From Burkholderiaceae bacterium (GTDB taxonomy: Bacteria; Pseudomonadota; Gammaproteobacteria; Burkholderiales; Burkholderiaceae_C), in assembly GCA_004299095.1 (NCBI GenBank), contig SCQQ01000061.1, forward strand, positions 1 through 59,493: a stretch of 59,493 nt of DNA. Reading direction: 5' to 3'. Below the pieces are notes generated by a model. It had not been told where the DNA came from, made no database searches, and worked only from the letters and a program-made list of their open reading frames with translations. Positions 44,098 through 55,319 of this stretch are shown in pieces. A program made the position numbers and the translations under genes. Positions within the stretch are counted from its first letter, which is position 1; the number at the start of each line of letters is the position of its first letter.

Positions 44098-45504
44098 GTG
44101 GTTTCTTTTTTCCGACGCCAAGCGCGGCCGCGGGGCGATCTGAAAGCCGTGGCGGTGCACGCGGTCACGGTGTACGCGGGCCAGATCGCGATCATGGGGT
44201 TTGGCGTGACCGACACCATCGTGGCCGGCCGCTACTCCGATATCTCGCTGGCGGCGCTGTCGATTGCGTCGGCCGTTTTCATCACGGTATTCGTCTCGCT
44301 CACCGGGCTCATTACCGCGTTGCTGCCGATCTGGGCGGAAATGCACGGGGCGCGGCGACCACGGGACATCGGTCCCTCGATTCGCCAGACTCTCTATGTC
44401 TGTGCGCTGGCAAGCGCTGCGGGCATGGTCGTGATGCTGCACCCGGCGCCGATCCTGCACTGGACCGAGATACCGGAAGACTTGCAGCCCGACGTGATCG
44501 CATATCTGGCGGTCGTCGGCTGGAGCCTGCCGGCCGCGCTGCTGTTTCGTGTCTACAGCACGCTGAATCAGGCGCTCGGCAAGCCGCAACTGGTGTCCTG
44601 GCTGCAGGTGGCGGCGCTGGTGGTCAAGGTGCCGCTCTCCATCTGGTTTGCGTTCGGCGGCGCGGGGTTGCCGGCGATGGGCGTGGTGGGCTGCGCCTGG
44701 GCCACGTTCGTGGTCAATTACCTGCTGCTGTTTCTCGGGCTGTTCCTGCTGCGCGTGGAAAAATTCTATCTGCCGCTCGGCCTGTGGCATCGGCTGGAGC
44801 CGCCGCACGGGCCGACGCTCGGTGCCTTCGCCCGCCTCGGCGTGCCGGCGGGTTTCACGATCGGGGTCGAGATCACGTCGTTCACGCTGATGGCGCTGTT
44901 CATCGCGCGCCTGGGCACCGTGGCCGCGGCCTCGCACCAGATCGCCGCCAACGTGGCCGCGGTGCTGTACATGACGCCGCTTTCGCTCGGCGTGGCAGCG
45001 AGCGCGCGCGTCGGCTTCTGGCGCGGCGCGGGCGATGAGCAGCGCGCCCGCGCGGTGGCGCTGCAAGGGACGCACGCGGCGCTCTTTCTGGGCGTGTTCT
45101 TTGCCGCTGCGCTGTTCATCCTGCGCGCGCGCATTGCCGCGATCTACACCACCCACGCCGACGTCGCTGCGCTGGCCGCGACGCTGCTCGCCATCATTGC
45201 GTTCTTCCACCTGGCCGACGCCACGCAAACGGTGGCGATTTTCGTGCTGCGCTGCTACCGCGTGACCATCGCGCCCATGATCGTGTACTGCGTGCTGCTG
45301 TGGGGCGTGGGGCTGGCGGGCGGCTACCTGCTGGCGTATCGCGGCATTGGCCTGTTTGCCGCGCAGGAATCGCCCACCGCGTTCTGGTTCGCCGCCACCT
45401 TTGGCTTGGGGTTGACGGCGCTGGCGGTGAACGTGATGTTGCGCCGCGTGAGTGCGCATGTCGTCTCAGAGCGGCCGACCGTGAGAAGCGGTCGCCCCGC
45501 GTGA
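44098..45504 (+). CDS. MATE-family efflux transporter
   Basis: A 468-residue twelve-helix exporter of the MATE (NorM-like) family, driving drug or metabolite export with sodium or protons. The two MatE halves cover about residues 18-180 and 245-405. Characteristic stretches are VTVYAGQIAIMGFGVTDTIV, ALLFRVYSTLNQALGKPQL, GVPAGFTIGVEITSFTLMA and SHQIAANVAAVLYMTPLSLG. The start is GTG 44098. It converges with the DUF482 gene downstream. Substrate unknown. Confidence 0.94.
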   Translation: MVSFFRRQARPRGDLKAVAVHAVTVYAGQIAIMGFGVTDTIVAGRYSDISLAALSIASAVFITVFVSLTGLITALLPIWAEMHGARRPRDIGPSIRQTLYVCALASAAGMVVMLHPAPILHWTEIPEDLQPDVIAYLAVVGWSLPAALLFRVYSTLNQALGKPQLVSWLQVAALVVKVPLSIWFAFGGAGLPAMGVVGCAWATFVVNYLLLFLGLFLLRVEKFYLPLGLWHRLEPPHGPTLGAFARLGVPAGFTIGVEITSFTLMALFIARLGTVAAASHQIAANVAAVLYMTPLSLGVAASARVGFWRGAGDEQRARAVALQGTHAALFLGVFFAAALFILRARIAAIYTTHADVAALAATLLAIIAFFHLADATQTVAIFVLRCYRVTIAPMIVYCVLLWGVGLAGGYLLAYRGIGLFAAQESPTAFWFAATFGLGLTALAVNVMLRRVSAHVVSERPTVRSGRPA

Positions 45505-45547
45505 GTGCCGCCATGCGCGCGGCGCCCGGCATACAGCTGCTCGTTCT

Positions 45548-46738
45548 CTACCCTGGCTGCGCTGCGTGCGCATATGGCGCATGTTCGTCCAGCACGGCGC
45601 GATAGCGTTCGACGCCGGCGTTTTCCCGGGCGAGGAAACGGGCGATGGCCTGGGCAAACGCCGGGTGCGCTATCCAGTGCGCGCTTTGCGTCATGGCGGG
45701 CAGCAGGGCGCGCGCCAGCTTGTGTTCGCCTTGCGCGCCGCCCTCGAAGCGCGTGACGCCGTGGGCGATGCACCACTCGATCGGCTGGTAGTAGCAGGCT
45801 TCGAAGTGCAGGCAATCGACGCGCTCGATGGCGCCCCAGTAGCGGCCGTAGGCAACTGCGCCGGATCGCGGGTGCGGGGGAGGCTGCAGGCCGATCAGGC
45901 TGCAGGCGATCGGTTCTCCGCGGCGTTCGGCGATGAAGAGCAGCCAGGTCGCCGCCATGCGCTCGGCCATCGCGGCGAAAAAGGCAGGCGTGAGGTAGGG
46001 CGCGTTGCCATGTTCCAGGTAGGTGCGCTCGTAGCAGCGGTAGAAGAACGCCCAGTCCTCGGGCGTGATGTCGCGGCCTCGTGCAGAGCGGAATGTGACG
46101 CCCGCATCGCGCACGCGGCGCCGCTCCTGGCGGATTTTCTTGCGCTTGTCACGCGCGAGAGCGGTCAGGAAATCGCCGAAGTCGGCAAACGGCTCGCCGG
46201 TTTGCGGATGCCGGTTGTGCCAGTGGAATTCGACCTGGCGGCGTGCCATCAGGCCGGATGCCGCGCAGGCCGTCGCGTCGGCCGCATCGCAAAAAAGTAC
46301 GTGCAATGACGACAGCTGCCGCGCAGCGCACCAGTCGAGCAGGTGGCGCACGAGTGCGGCGCGGCCCACGGCGTCTTTGGCCAGCAGGCGCGAACCGGGT
46401 ACCGGCGTGAACGGTACCGCCACCACCGCTTTTGGGTAGTAATCCAGGCCGTGCTCGGCATAGGCATTGGCCCAGGCAAAGTCGAACACGTACTCGCCCC
46501 ACGAGTGGCTCTTCACGTAGACAGGACACGCCGCGACCAGCTCGCGGTCCTCGCGCAGCAGGAAGAAGCGCGGTGTCCAGCCGGTGCGCCGCGTGGCGCT
46601 GCCGCTTGCGTGCAATGCGGCGAGATATTCCATGCGCATGAACGGCGTCGGCGCGCGCTGTTGCTCCAGGAGCGCGTCCCACTCGGCCGCGTCGACGGCT
46701 GCCGGCTGATCGACAATCTGCAACTTTTGCGGCATCAC
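45548..46738 (-). CDS. GNAT/FemAB-like DUF482 protein
   Basis: A 396-residue protein of the DUF482 (peptidoglycan-biosynthesis/FemAB-like, PF04339) family of predicted N-acyltransferases. Characteristic stretches are EWDALLEQQRAPTPFMRMEYL, VYVKSHSWGEYVFDFAWANAY, ARDKRKKIRQERRRV, CYERTYLEHGNAPYLTPAFF and FEACYYQPIEWCIAHGVTRF then EGGAQGEHKLARAL. The biochemical role is not established. The start codon is 15 bases from that of the divergent nadE frame, so both genes share a very short promoter region. Confidence 0.92.
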   Translation of the reverse strand: MMPQKLQIVDQPAAVDAAEWDALLEQQRAPTPFMRMEYLAALHASGSATRRTGWTPRFFLLREDRELVAACPVYVKSHSWGEYVFDFAWANAYAEHGLDYYPKAVVAVPFTPVPGSRLLAKDAVGRAALVRHLLDWCAARQLSSLHVLFCDAADATACAASGLMARRQVEFHWHNRHPQTGEPFADFGDFLTALARDKRKKIRQERRRVRDAGVTFRSARGRDITPEDWAFFYRCYERTYLEHGNAPYLTPAFFAAMAERMAATWLLFIAERRGEPIACSLIGLQPPPHPRSGAVAYGRYWGAIERVDCLHFEACYYQPIEWCIAHGVTRFEGGAQGEHKLARALLPAMTQSAHWIAHPAFAQAIARFLARENAGVERYRAVLDEHAPYAHAAQPG

Positions 46739-46783
46739 GGCGCGTGATCTACGATGCCGAAAGCGTCATACGGGATGGATGTC

Positions 46784-48807
<2,024 letters not shown>

Positions 48808-48929
48808 CGCGGCCTTCCTCGGCGGCAGTTTCGAAACCGCGCCATGGCTTGAACGGCCGTGCCCGGCGCGCCGTGAGTCGCCTGAATCCGGTTTCCAATT
48901 GACGCGGCGTGTTCGCGGCGCGACGGCGC

Positions 48930-49997
48930 TTATCTAGTCGTGTCTGCCGGCACGTCCTCAAGCGGCAGCGCGCTCACCGTGTACCCGTAGATCGTCCGGA
49001 TGCGTTGCGTGAGTGGCGGATGCGTGTCCAGCCAGCCCGGGGTTTCGGTTGCAGCGGCGCGCCCATCGCCCCATTCGGATGCGAGCCAGAGGTGCGCAAC
49101 CTGCTGGGATGAAGCCGACGGGTGCGGGATCTCGTCCGCTTGGCGCTGCTGCGTCAACAACTTGCGCAGCACGCGCCCCAGGCCATCGGCGTTGCGGGTC
49201 CATTGCACCGCACGCGCGTCGGCCAGCAGTTCGCATTGGCGCGATACCGCTGCCTGAAGCGCGCGGCCGGCGACCCAGCCGACCCAGCCGGCTGCCATGA
49301 TGAGCGTGCCAAAGATCGTGCCCACGGCGCCGAGCGAAAAAGTCGCGGCCAGGTCGTCATCGCCGTCGCCCGCATCCGGTCGCAGGCTGCGGCCAAAGCC
49401 CCAGATCATGTGCAGGCCGGCGACCATGCCGATCAGGTGCATGTTGAGTTCGGTATCGCCTTCGCGCAAATGGCTGCATTCGTGCGCTACCAGCCCCTGC
49501 AATTCCTCCCGCGTCAGGTAGTGCAGCGCGCCGTCGCTCACCGTGATGGCCCAGTCCGCCGGTGCAAAGCCGGTGGCAAACGCGTTGATCTGATCGTGAT
49601 TGGGCAGCACCATCACCGCGGGCCGCGCCATGCTGGAGGCGATGCACATTTCGCTCACCACGTGCGTCAGTTGCTCCTCCTCGAAACGCACCGCGGGCTG
49701 CGCCGGGCGCGCTCCCAGCCGCTCGGCCAGATGGACGCCGCCGCCCGCGAGGTTGCTGCTTTCAATCCACCAGCCGCCCAGGATCAGCGCGACCGTCACG
49801 CCGACGTTGACCGGCATGAATCCGAGCGGATAAGCGAGCGGCCAGTGCATCAGCCAACGCACCAGCACCCACGGGATGCTGAGCGCCACATGCACGCCGA
49901 TGACGGTGGCCGGCAGCGCCACCAGCAGGAACACCGCCGTCAGGCGGCGAATGCGCGTGCGCGCGCTGGCCTGATGGTCGAAGAAGCGCATGGCCAT
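48930..49997 (-). CDS. M48-family membrane metalloprotease
   Basis: A 355-residue integral membrane zinc peptidase related to HtpX. Helices lie near residues 20-45 and 60-80. The zinc motif is LVAHECSHL (HExxH) near residue 178, with the third ligand glutamate in QCELLADARAV near 253. Another hydrophobic region (LGAVGTIFGTLIMAAGWVGW) lies between. The C-terminus has the M48-typical WLDTHPPLTQRI. It lies 48 bases downstream of lemA on the same strand; LemA and M48 proteins are commonly encoded together, implying quality control of membrane proteins. Confidence 0.92.
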   Translation of the reverse strand: MAMRFFDHQASARTRIRRLTAVFLLVALPATVIGVHVALSIPWVLVRWLMHWPLAYPLGFMPVNVGVTVALILGGWWIESSNLAGGGVHLAERLGARPAQPAVRFEEEQLTHVVSEMCIASSMARPAVMVLPNHDQINAFATGFAPADWAITVSDGALHYLTREELQGLVAHECSHLREGDTELNMHLIGMVAGLHMIWGFGRSLRPDAGDGDDDLAATFSLGAVGTIFGTLIMAAGWVGWVAGRALQAAVSRQCELLADARAVQWTRNADGLGRVLRKLLTQQRQADEIPHPSASSQQVAHLWLASEWGDGRAAATETPGWLDTHPPLTQRIRTIYGYTVSALPLEDVPADTTR

Positions 49998-50045
49998 TTG
50001 AGCAAATGCCCTGAGAGGGTTGCGCGGGCTCCAGACGCAGGCGCT

Positions 50046-50648
50046 TCAGAGGACGACTTTGGGGGTGGTGCGCTCGTCGTCGGCGGTGGTGGATTTCAGT
50101 GGTGCCGCAAGCGCGAACCCGGTCAGGCGCGCGACCAGCAGTTGCGGAAACGCCTGGACCTCGTTGTTCAGGTCGAGCACCGCGTCGTTATAAGCCTGGC
50201 GCGCGAAGCCGATCTGGTTTTCGGTGGTGGTGAGTTGCTCGCTCAGATTGCGCAGGGTCTGGTCGGCTTTCAATTCGGGGTAGGACTCCGCAATCGCCAG
50301 CAGGCGGCCGACATGGCCCATCAGCGTTTGCTCGGCGCCCGCCAGCGTGGCGATGGTGGCCGCGTTGGCCGGCTGGCTGCGCGCATCGGCTGCGGCCTGC
50401 AGCGCCTTGCCGCGCGCTTCGGTCACGGCCTGCAGCGTCGACTGCTCATGCTGCAAATAGCGCCGGGCGGTTTCCACCAGGTTGGGGATCAAATCGTGGC
50501 GGCGCTTCAGTTGCACGTCGATCTGCGCAAACGCGTTGGCGATGCGGTTGCGCAAGTCGACCAGGCGGTTGTAGCAGCGCATCGTCCAGACCACGACGAC
50601 AGCCACGATGGCCAGAATGAGCCATGCACCCATGGATCCGTTGTTCAT
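50046..50648 (-). CDS. lemA: LemA family protein
   Basis: A 200-residue LemA-family protein with one N-terminal membrane helix (AWLILAIVAVVVVWTMRCYN) and a periplasmic or cytoplasmic helical bundle: VDLRNRIANAFAQIDVQLKR, HDLIPNLVETARRYLQHEQS, ESYPELKADQTLRNLSEQLT and ENQIGFARQAYNDAVLDLNN. The start at 50648 has AGGGAG upstream. Function in bacteria is unclear. The M48 protease gene follows, and both are probably in one transcript. Confidence 0.95.
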   Translation of the reverse strand: MNNGSMGAWLILAIVAVVVVWTMRCYNRLVDLRNRIANAFAQIDVQLKRRHDLIPNLVETARRYLQHEQSTLQAVTEARGKALQAAADARSQPANAATIATLAGAEQTLMGHVGRLLAIAESYPELKADQTLRNLSEQLTTTENQIGFARQAYNDAVLDLNNEVQAFPQLLVARLTGFALAAPLKSTTADDERTTPKVVL

Positions 50649-51016
50649 GCGGGGTCTCCCTTCTTGTTTTATCCGTTCAATCGCGACCGGGCGCTGTCGG
50701 GCGCATCGCTGCCGCGGCCGAGCGCCTCGGTGCAAGGCGCGATTTTGCATGAAGCGCCTGGGCGGCCGATGTGGCGAGCGGGCGAGTGAACGGCTCCGGT
50801 GGGCGGCGGCAACTGCGCAGCTCCGGTGCGATCCGGAACGGGGGCACGTCGTGGGCGCTGTGTCACCGAGACGGCACCCGAAGTACCGCATTGCGTGCCG
50901 TGGTTGGCTCGCGACTCCGGCGGACGCTGAATTTTCACGTGTTACCCTCGAACGGTCGCAGCTTTCGTGCGGCATCCCCACCACGTTTTCCGAATTTTCA
51001 GGAGGATATTGCGCTG
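50649..51016. other. Divergent intergenic region, no gene seen
   Basis: About 370 bases between the divergent lemA and SH3-protein genes. Frames continuing into it from either side have no family-like sequence. GGAGG at 51001-51005 is the probable ribosome binding site of the SH3 gene. I could not identify promoters with confidence. Confidence 0.5.
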
Positions 51017-51493
51017 ATGTCTTTGTGGCTGTCGTTGTTCGTTCGCCGCGTGCTCGCCTTTGGGTTCGCATTTTTGATGTTGTCGGCCGCATGGGTGCCT
51101 GCCAGCGCATCTGCGGCGGAATACGTGAGTGTCCACGCCAGCACGGCGAACGTTCGGGCACAACCCACGACGCGTTCGGCCATCCTGTGGCGACTGACCG
51201 CGGGTTACCCGTTGCAGGTGCAGCAACGCCGCGGCAAGTGGCTCAAGGTGCGCGATTTCGAGGCACCGCTGGGCTGGATTTACGCCACCCTGGTCGATCG
51301 CACGCCGCATCGCGTGGTCAGCGTCGAGACGGCGAACTTACGCAGCGGCCCCGGCGTCAAGCACCGGATCGTCGGCAAGCTGCATCGCTACGACGTGCTG
51401 CGCTCCATCGGCCGGTCCGGCTCGTGGGCGCACGTGCGCCTGACCAGTGGAAAAATGGGCTGGGTGGCCAGGAGCCTGACCTGGGGTTGGTGA
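51017..51493 (+). CDS. Exported protein with two bacterial SH3 domains
   Basis: A 158-residue protein with a signal peptide (LAFGFAFLMLSAAWVPASASA) followed by two SH3b (SH3_3) domains. The first covers residues about 36-92 (VSVHASTANVRAQPTTRSAI to KWLKVRDFEAPLGWIYATLV) and the second about 97-155 (VVSVETANLRSGPGVKHRIV to WAHVRLTSGKMGWVARSLTW). Such domains bind peptidoglycan or proteins in the periplasm. There is no catalytic domain. ATG at 51017 lies 11 bases after GGAGG. Confidence 0.92.
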   Translation: MSLWLSLFVRRVLAFGFAFLMLSAAWVPASASAAEYVSVHASTANVRAQPTTRSAILWRLTAGYPLQVQQRRGKWLKVRDFEAPLGWIYATLVDRTPHRVVSVETANLRSGPGVKHRIVGKLHRYDVLRSIGRSGSWAHVRLTSGKMGWVARSLTWGW

Positions 51494-51589
51494 ACCTGCG
51501 GCGGACGTGCCGCCGCGGAGTGGGCAGGCCACAGGAGGACACGGGCTGCGCTATGCTCGCGGCGCTCATCTTTCTTGCGCCGTATCCCC

Positions 51590-52330
51590 ATGTTCACGCC
51601 GCCTTTCTCCTCCCAGAACCACTACGTGGACGATTTGCGCGAGCGCGGTTTTGCCGTACTGGGTGCTGCCGCCGTTCACGCGCTGGCCGGCGCCAAAGCA
51701 CCCGGCCTGGCGGAATTGGTGCCTGACTGGGACTTGCTGGAGCCCGATCAGTACTTGAAGGACGGCGGGCATTACCGGCGCCGCCGGCATGCCTCGTTCG
51801 TGCTGGAGGGCGATCACGTGCGCAACGTGCCGTATCGGCCGCACTGGCAACCCAAGGCGTACAACGCGTTGCACGGCGGGCTGGAGCGCTGGTTCACGCC
51901 GGTGGCGCCGCGCACGCTGGTGCAGGCCGACTGGTGCGCGCTGCTGCGCTGGCTGGGGCGCGTGGCCGACCGGCTCATGGGGGTGCAACCCTGGTACGGC
52001 GAGGCGCACCAGTTTCGCGTCGACACCACCAACGGCATTGGCCGCCCGACGCCCGAAGGGGCGCACCGTGACGGCGTTGATCTGGTGGCCGTCTTTCTGA
52101 TCGCGCGCCACGCCATCAAAGGCGGCGAAACGCGCGTGTTTGATCTCGACGGGCCGCGGGGCCAGCGTTTCACGCTGGACGAGCCTTGGTCCGTTCTGCT
52201 GCTGCACGACCCGCAGATGATCCACGAAACCACGCCGATTCAGCCCTTGGATGCCGATGAGCTGGGCTGGCGCGACACGCTCGTGATCACGTTGCGGGCG
52301 GGTGGCTTCATGGAGCCGCCTGGTCATTGA
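51590..52330 (+). CDS. 2-oxoglutarate/Fe(II)-dependent dioxygenase family protein
   Basis: A 246-residue protein matching the 2OG-Fe dioxygenase family PF10014, which includes bacterial amino-acid hydroxylases such as isoleucine 4-hydroxylase. The iron triad is visible as HRDGVDLVAVF (His and Asp) and HDPQMIHETTPI (distal His), with the Arg of GWRDTLVITLRAGG as the likely 2-oxoglutarate anchor. Upstream TTG 51575 in the same frame adds five residues. The substrate is not known. It stands alone between the SH3 gene and a universal stress gene. Confidence 0.88.
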   Translation: MFTPPFSSQNHYVDDLRERGFAVLGAAAVHALAGAKAPGLAELVPDWDLLEPDQYLKDGGHYRRRRHASFVLEGDHVRNVPYRPHWQPKAYNALHGGLERWFTPVAPRTLVQADWCALLRWLGRVADRLMGVQPWYGEAHQFRVDTTNGIGRPTPEGAHRDGVDLVAVFLIARHAIKGGETRVFDLDGPRGQRFTLDEPWSVLLLHDPQMIHETTPIQPLDADELGWRDTLVITLRAGGFMEPPGH

Positions 52331-52511
52331 GCGCCGTGCGGCGCGTACTCGACCACGTGCGACGGGCCGCTGGATTGAGAGCCCCCGCGCCGAACCGCAG
52401 CGCGCCGGCGTCAGCGGCGTCAGGGGCGTCCCGTCCGTGAGTTCGCTTGACTTGTGTGCGCGGCCGGTGCATGGTGAATAATTGTCAACGCACAGGAAAG
52501 CGAGGTTCATC

Positions 52512-52979
52512 ATGTTCAATCGCATTCTGGTTCCCATCGACGGATCCAACACGTCGCTGGCGGCGCTGGATCAGGCCATCGCCATGGCCAAGGCGTTCCA
52601 ATCGACCGTGACCGTGGTCTACGTGATCGACCCGTACCCGTTCACCGGCGTCGGACCCGAGTTCACGTACGGGCAGGATCAATATCAAAACGCCGCCCGC
52701 GCCGAAGGCCACGCAGCGCTTGAAGTCGCGACCACGCGCCTCAAGGCGGCCGGGGTCACGCCCGATACGCACGTGGTCGAAGCGCACGCCATCTGGCGCG
52801 GCATCATCGAGACGGTGACCAACACCAAGGCGGACTTGGTGGTGATGGGCTCGCACGGTCGCCGCGGACTGGAACGTCTGGTGCTTGGCAGCGTGACCCA
52901 AAGCGTGCTGGCGCACAGCACGGTCGATACGCTGGTGGTCCACCCGGCCCCGCAAGCGGCCAAGCCAGCCAAGGGTTGA
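52512..52979 (+). CDS. Universal stress protein family (UspA-like)
   Basis: A 155-residue single-domain universal stress protein. The N-terminal NRILVPIDGSNTSLAALDQA and the ATP-binding loop GSHGRRGLERLVLGSVTQSV (G-2x-G-9x-G(S/T)) are complete, so it should bind ATP. ATG at 52512 is preferred over an upstream frame start at 52482. Family members assist survival under stress or starvation by unclear means. It is followed by an intergenic region with a near-perfect palindrome. Confidence 0.95.
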   Translation: MFNRILVPIDGSNTSLAALDQAIAMAKAFQSTVTVVYVIDPYPFTGVGPEFTYGQDQYQNAARAEGHAALEVATTRLKAAGVTPDTHVVEAHAIWRGIIETVTNTKADLVVMGSHGRRGLERLVLGSVTQSVLAHSTVDTLVVHPAPQAAKPAKG

Positions 52980-53043
52980 AGGGCGCGGGTCGCGGCACGC
53001 CGCGCGTGGTGCGCGGGCGGCGCGCCCAGGCAGAGCGGGCGGT

Positions 53044-53062
53044 TCGTACCACCGTGGTGCGA
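53044..53062. promoter_or_regulatory. Near-perfect palindrome, candidate operator upstream of FmdE-like gene
   Basis: TCGTACCAC (53044-53052) and GTGGTGCGA (53054-53062) form a 9-base inverted repeat with a single mismatch around one central base. It lies 180 bases before the FmdE-like start and has the size of a dimeric regulator site. No regulator is assigned. Confidence 0.4.
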
Positions 53063-53242
53063 CCTTGATGCAATCGCTGGTACTCCGTTTGGAAATAATG
53101 ATTCCGGTCACCTGATGGCGCGCGGTCGGTGCGCTTCGCAGGTCCGGTGGATCGTTTCGGGCGCAGCGCCCGGAGCGATTCAACCATTTTCAGTTGAGCG
53201 CCCGCCAGTGGCTGGATCGGGCGCTCAAAACGGAGTTTTGCC

Positions 53243-53887
53243 ATGCCGAATGCAGCACCCACGCCTATGTTCCCGTCTTTTTTTGCCGACGTCCCGGCCA
53301 TCACGTTGCGTGATCCGCTTGCCGGATTCCTCGGCGCCGCCAAGGACGGCATCATGGAATACCACTACGCCGACGCAGTGCGCTTGGCAGGCCACTCCTG
53401 CCCGACCGTGGCCGGTTCCTGGCTGATGGTGCTGAAGGGCCTGCGTGCACTTTATGGCGACGAATTGCCGGTCCGCGGCGAAATCGAAGTGTTCCTGAGC
53501 GATGGCCGCGACGAGGGTGCCACCGGCGTCGTGGCCACCGTGGCGCAGCTTATTACCGGCGCCGCCAACGAAATGGGCTTTCACGGTATCGGCCCGCGCT
53601 TTTCGCGCAAGTATTTGCTGAATTTCGATCAGCCCATGCAAGGTACGCTGGGCTTGCGCCGGCGCGATACCGGCAAGGCCGTGCAAGTGGCGCTCGATTC
53701 GTCCATCGTGCCGTGGCCGGACGAAATGCGCGCCATCATGCCGAAAGCCGTCACCGGCCAGGCGAGCGTGGAAGAGCAGGAGCGCTTCAGCACCCTGTGG
53801 CAAAACCGCGTGCGCCAGATGCTGATCGAACACTTCGACGATGCGCAGATGGTGCAGGTCACCGAATGGACGCCGACCGAACAGTGA
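53243..53887 (+). CDS. FmdE-domain protein
   Basis: A 214-residue protein resembling the FmdE family (named after a molybdenum formylmethanofuran dehydrogenase subunit). The conserved core is EYHYADAVRLAGHSCPTVAG (His and Cys likely bind metal), SWLMVLKGLRALYGDELPV and GEIEVFLSDGRDEGATGVVA, then ITGAANEMGFHGIG. The C-terminal zinc-ribbon of some archaeal members is absent. Stand-alone FmdE-like proteins occur in many non-methanogens with unknown roles, possibly linked to molybdenum or metal cofactors. It ends just before a strong bidirectional terminator. Confidence 0.85.
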   Translation: MPNAAPTPMFPSFFADVPAITLRDPLAGFLGAAKDGIMEYHYADAVRLAGHSCPTVAGSWLMVLKGLRALYGDELPVRGEIEVFLSDGRDEGATGVVATVAQLITGAANEMGFHGIGPRFSRKYLLNFDQPMQGTLGLRRRDTGKAVQVALDSSIVPWPDEMRAIMPKAVTGQASVEEQERFSTLWQNRVRQMLIEHFDDAQMVQVTEWTPTEQ

Positions 53888-53904
53888 TCTGAGGGCACCA
53901 AACG

Positions 53905-53941
53905 AAAAGCCGCGCCGGGATCCGATCCGGGCGCGGCTTTT
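53905..53941. terminator. Bidirectional rho-independent terminator
   Basis: AAAAGCCGCGCC at 53905-53916 pairs perfectly with GGCGCGGCTTTT at 53930-53941, and further T residues follow on the plus strand. It separates the convergent FmdE-like and thiolase genes and carries A/T tracts on both sides, so it can stop transcription in both directions. Confidence 0.92.
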
Positions 53942-53954
53942 TTTGCGACTTTGC

Positions 53955-55142
53955 TTATGTCAGGCGCTCGAAAATCGCCGCGATGCCTTGCCCGCCGCCG
54001 ATGCACATCGTGACCAGCGCGTAGCGGCCCTTGATGCGCTGCAGCTCATAAATGGCTTTCACCGTCAGCACTGCGCCGGTGGCGCCGATGGGGTGACCGA
54101 GTGAAATGCCGGAGCCGTTCGGATTCACTTTCTCGGGGTCGAAGCCGAGCTGCTTGCTGACCGCGCAGGCCTGCGCCGCAAACGCTTCGTTGGCTTCGAT
54201 GGTGTCCATCTGGTCCAGCTTGAGACCGGTGCGCGCCAGCACGGCCTTGGTGGCTGGCACCGGACCCATGCCCATGATCTTAGGATCGACGCCAGCGTGC
54301 GCATAACCCACCAGCCGCGCCATCGGTTTCACGCCGCGCGCCTTGGCAGCCGCTGCCTCCATCAACACCACGGCAGCTGCCGCGTCGTTCAGGCCGCTGG
54401 CGTTGCCCGCGGTCACGCTGCCATGATCCTTCGAGAAAACGGGTTTGAGTTTCTGGAAGTCTTCCAGCTTGGCGCCGACGCGGAAATGTTCGTCTTTCTC
54501 GAACACCACGTCGCCTTTGCGCGACTTGATGGTGATCGGCAGGATCTGCCCGGCGAAGCGGCCTTCCTTCCAGGCGCGCTCGGCGCGGTGGTGGCTTTCC
54601 AGCGCGAGCGCGTCCTGCTCTTCGCGTGTGATGTTGAATTTCTTGGCCACGTTTTCTGCGGTCACGCCCATGTGGATCACGTCGAACGGGTCGTGCAGCG
54701 CGCCCACCATCATGTCCACGAGCTTGACGTCGCCCATGCGCGCACCCCAGCGCGTGTCCAGGCTGGAAAAAGGCGCGCGGCTCATGCTCTCGGCGCCGGC
54801 GCCAATGGCGACGTCGCAGTCGCCCAGCAGGATGCTCTGGCTGGCGCTCACGATGGCCTGCAGGCCCGAGCCGCACAGGCGGTCCACGTTCATGGCCGGC
54901 GTTTCCTTGGGGCAGCCGCCGTTGATCGCGGCTACGCGCGACAGATACATATCGCGTGGCTCGGTGTTGATGACGTGGCCGAAGACCACGTGGCCGACAT
55001 CCTTGCCTTCGATGCCGGCACGGCGGATGGCATCTTTCAGGACGGCGGTGCCCAGTTCACACGGCGGTACGGATTTGAGGCCGCCGCCGAAACTGCCGAC
55101 GGCAGTACGCACGCCACTGGCGATAACAACTTCACGGGTCAT
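53955..55142 (-). CDS. Acetyl-CoA acetyltransferase (thiolase)
   Basis: A 395-residue biosynthetic-type thiolase that condenses two acetyl-CoA to acetoacetyl-CoA or cleaves 3-ketoacyl-CoA. The nucleophile cysteine is in DRLCGSGLQAIV (near residue 90), the catalytic His and second Cys in GHPIGATGAV and CIGGGQGIA, with NEAFAAQA. Length is normal. It resembles PhaA/BktB-type enzymes used for polyhydroxybutyrate or fatty-acid metabolism; no phaB or phaC lies nearby. Confidence 0.95.
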   Translation of the reverse strand: MTREVVIASGVRTAVGSFGGGLKSVPPCELGTAVLKDAIRRAGIEGKDVGHVVFGHVINTEPRDMYLSRVAAINGGCPKETPAMNVDRLCGSGLQAIVSASQSILLGDCDVAIGAGAESMSRAPFSSLDTRWGARMGDVKLVDMMVGALHDPFDVIHMGVTAENVAKKFNITREEQDALALESHHRAERAWKEGRFAGQILPITIKSRKGDVVFEKDEHFRVGAKLEDFQKLKPVFSKDHGSVTAGNASGLNDAAAAVVLMEAAAAKARGVKPMARLVGYAHAGVDPKIMGMGPVPATKAVLARTGLKLDQMDTIEANEAFAAQACAVSKQLGFDPEKVNPNGSGISLGHPIGATGAVLTVKAIYELQRIKGRYALVTMCIGGGQGIAAIFERLT

Positions 55143-55319
55143 GGTAGGGTTCCTGGTTGGGAAAAGTGGGATCGAAACCGCTTGGGGTTATCGTGTCTCA
55201 GTATAGGTTTGGGGCTGCATTTCGGCGCCTTGCGCGGCATGCCGCGGCGCCGGGCAGGGGAATCGCTGGGTGATGTCGATCGGAAAGAAGGCGCTTCGGG
55301 CCAGCGATCTCCCCGCAGT

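Noticed and set aside
43303-45459. A 718-codon minus-strand open frame
   Set aside because: Antisense to the acyl-CoA synthetase and MATE genes; His/Arg/Gln-rich with no recognisable domain.
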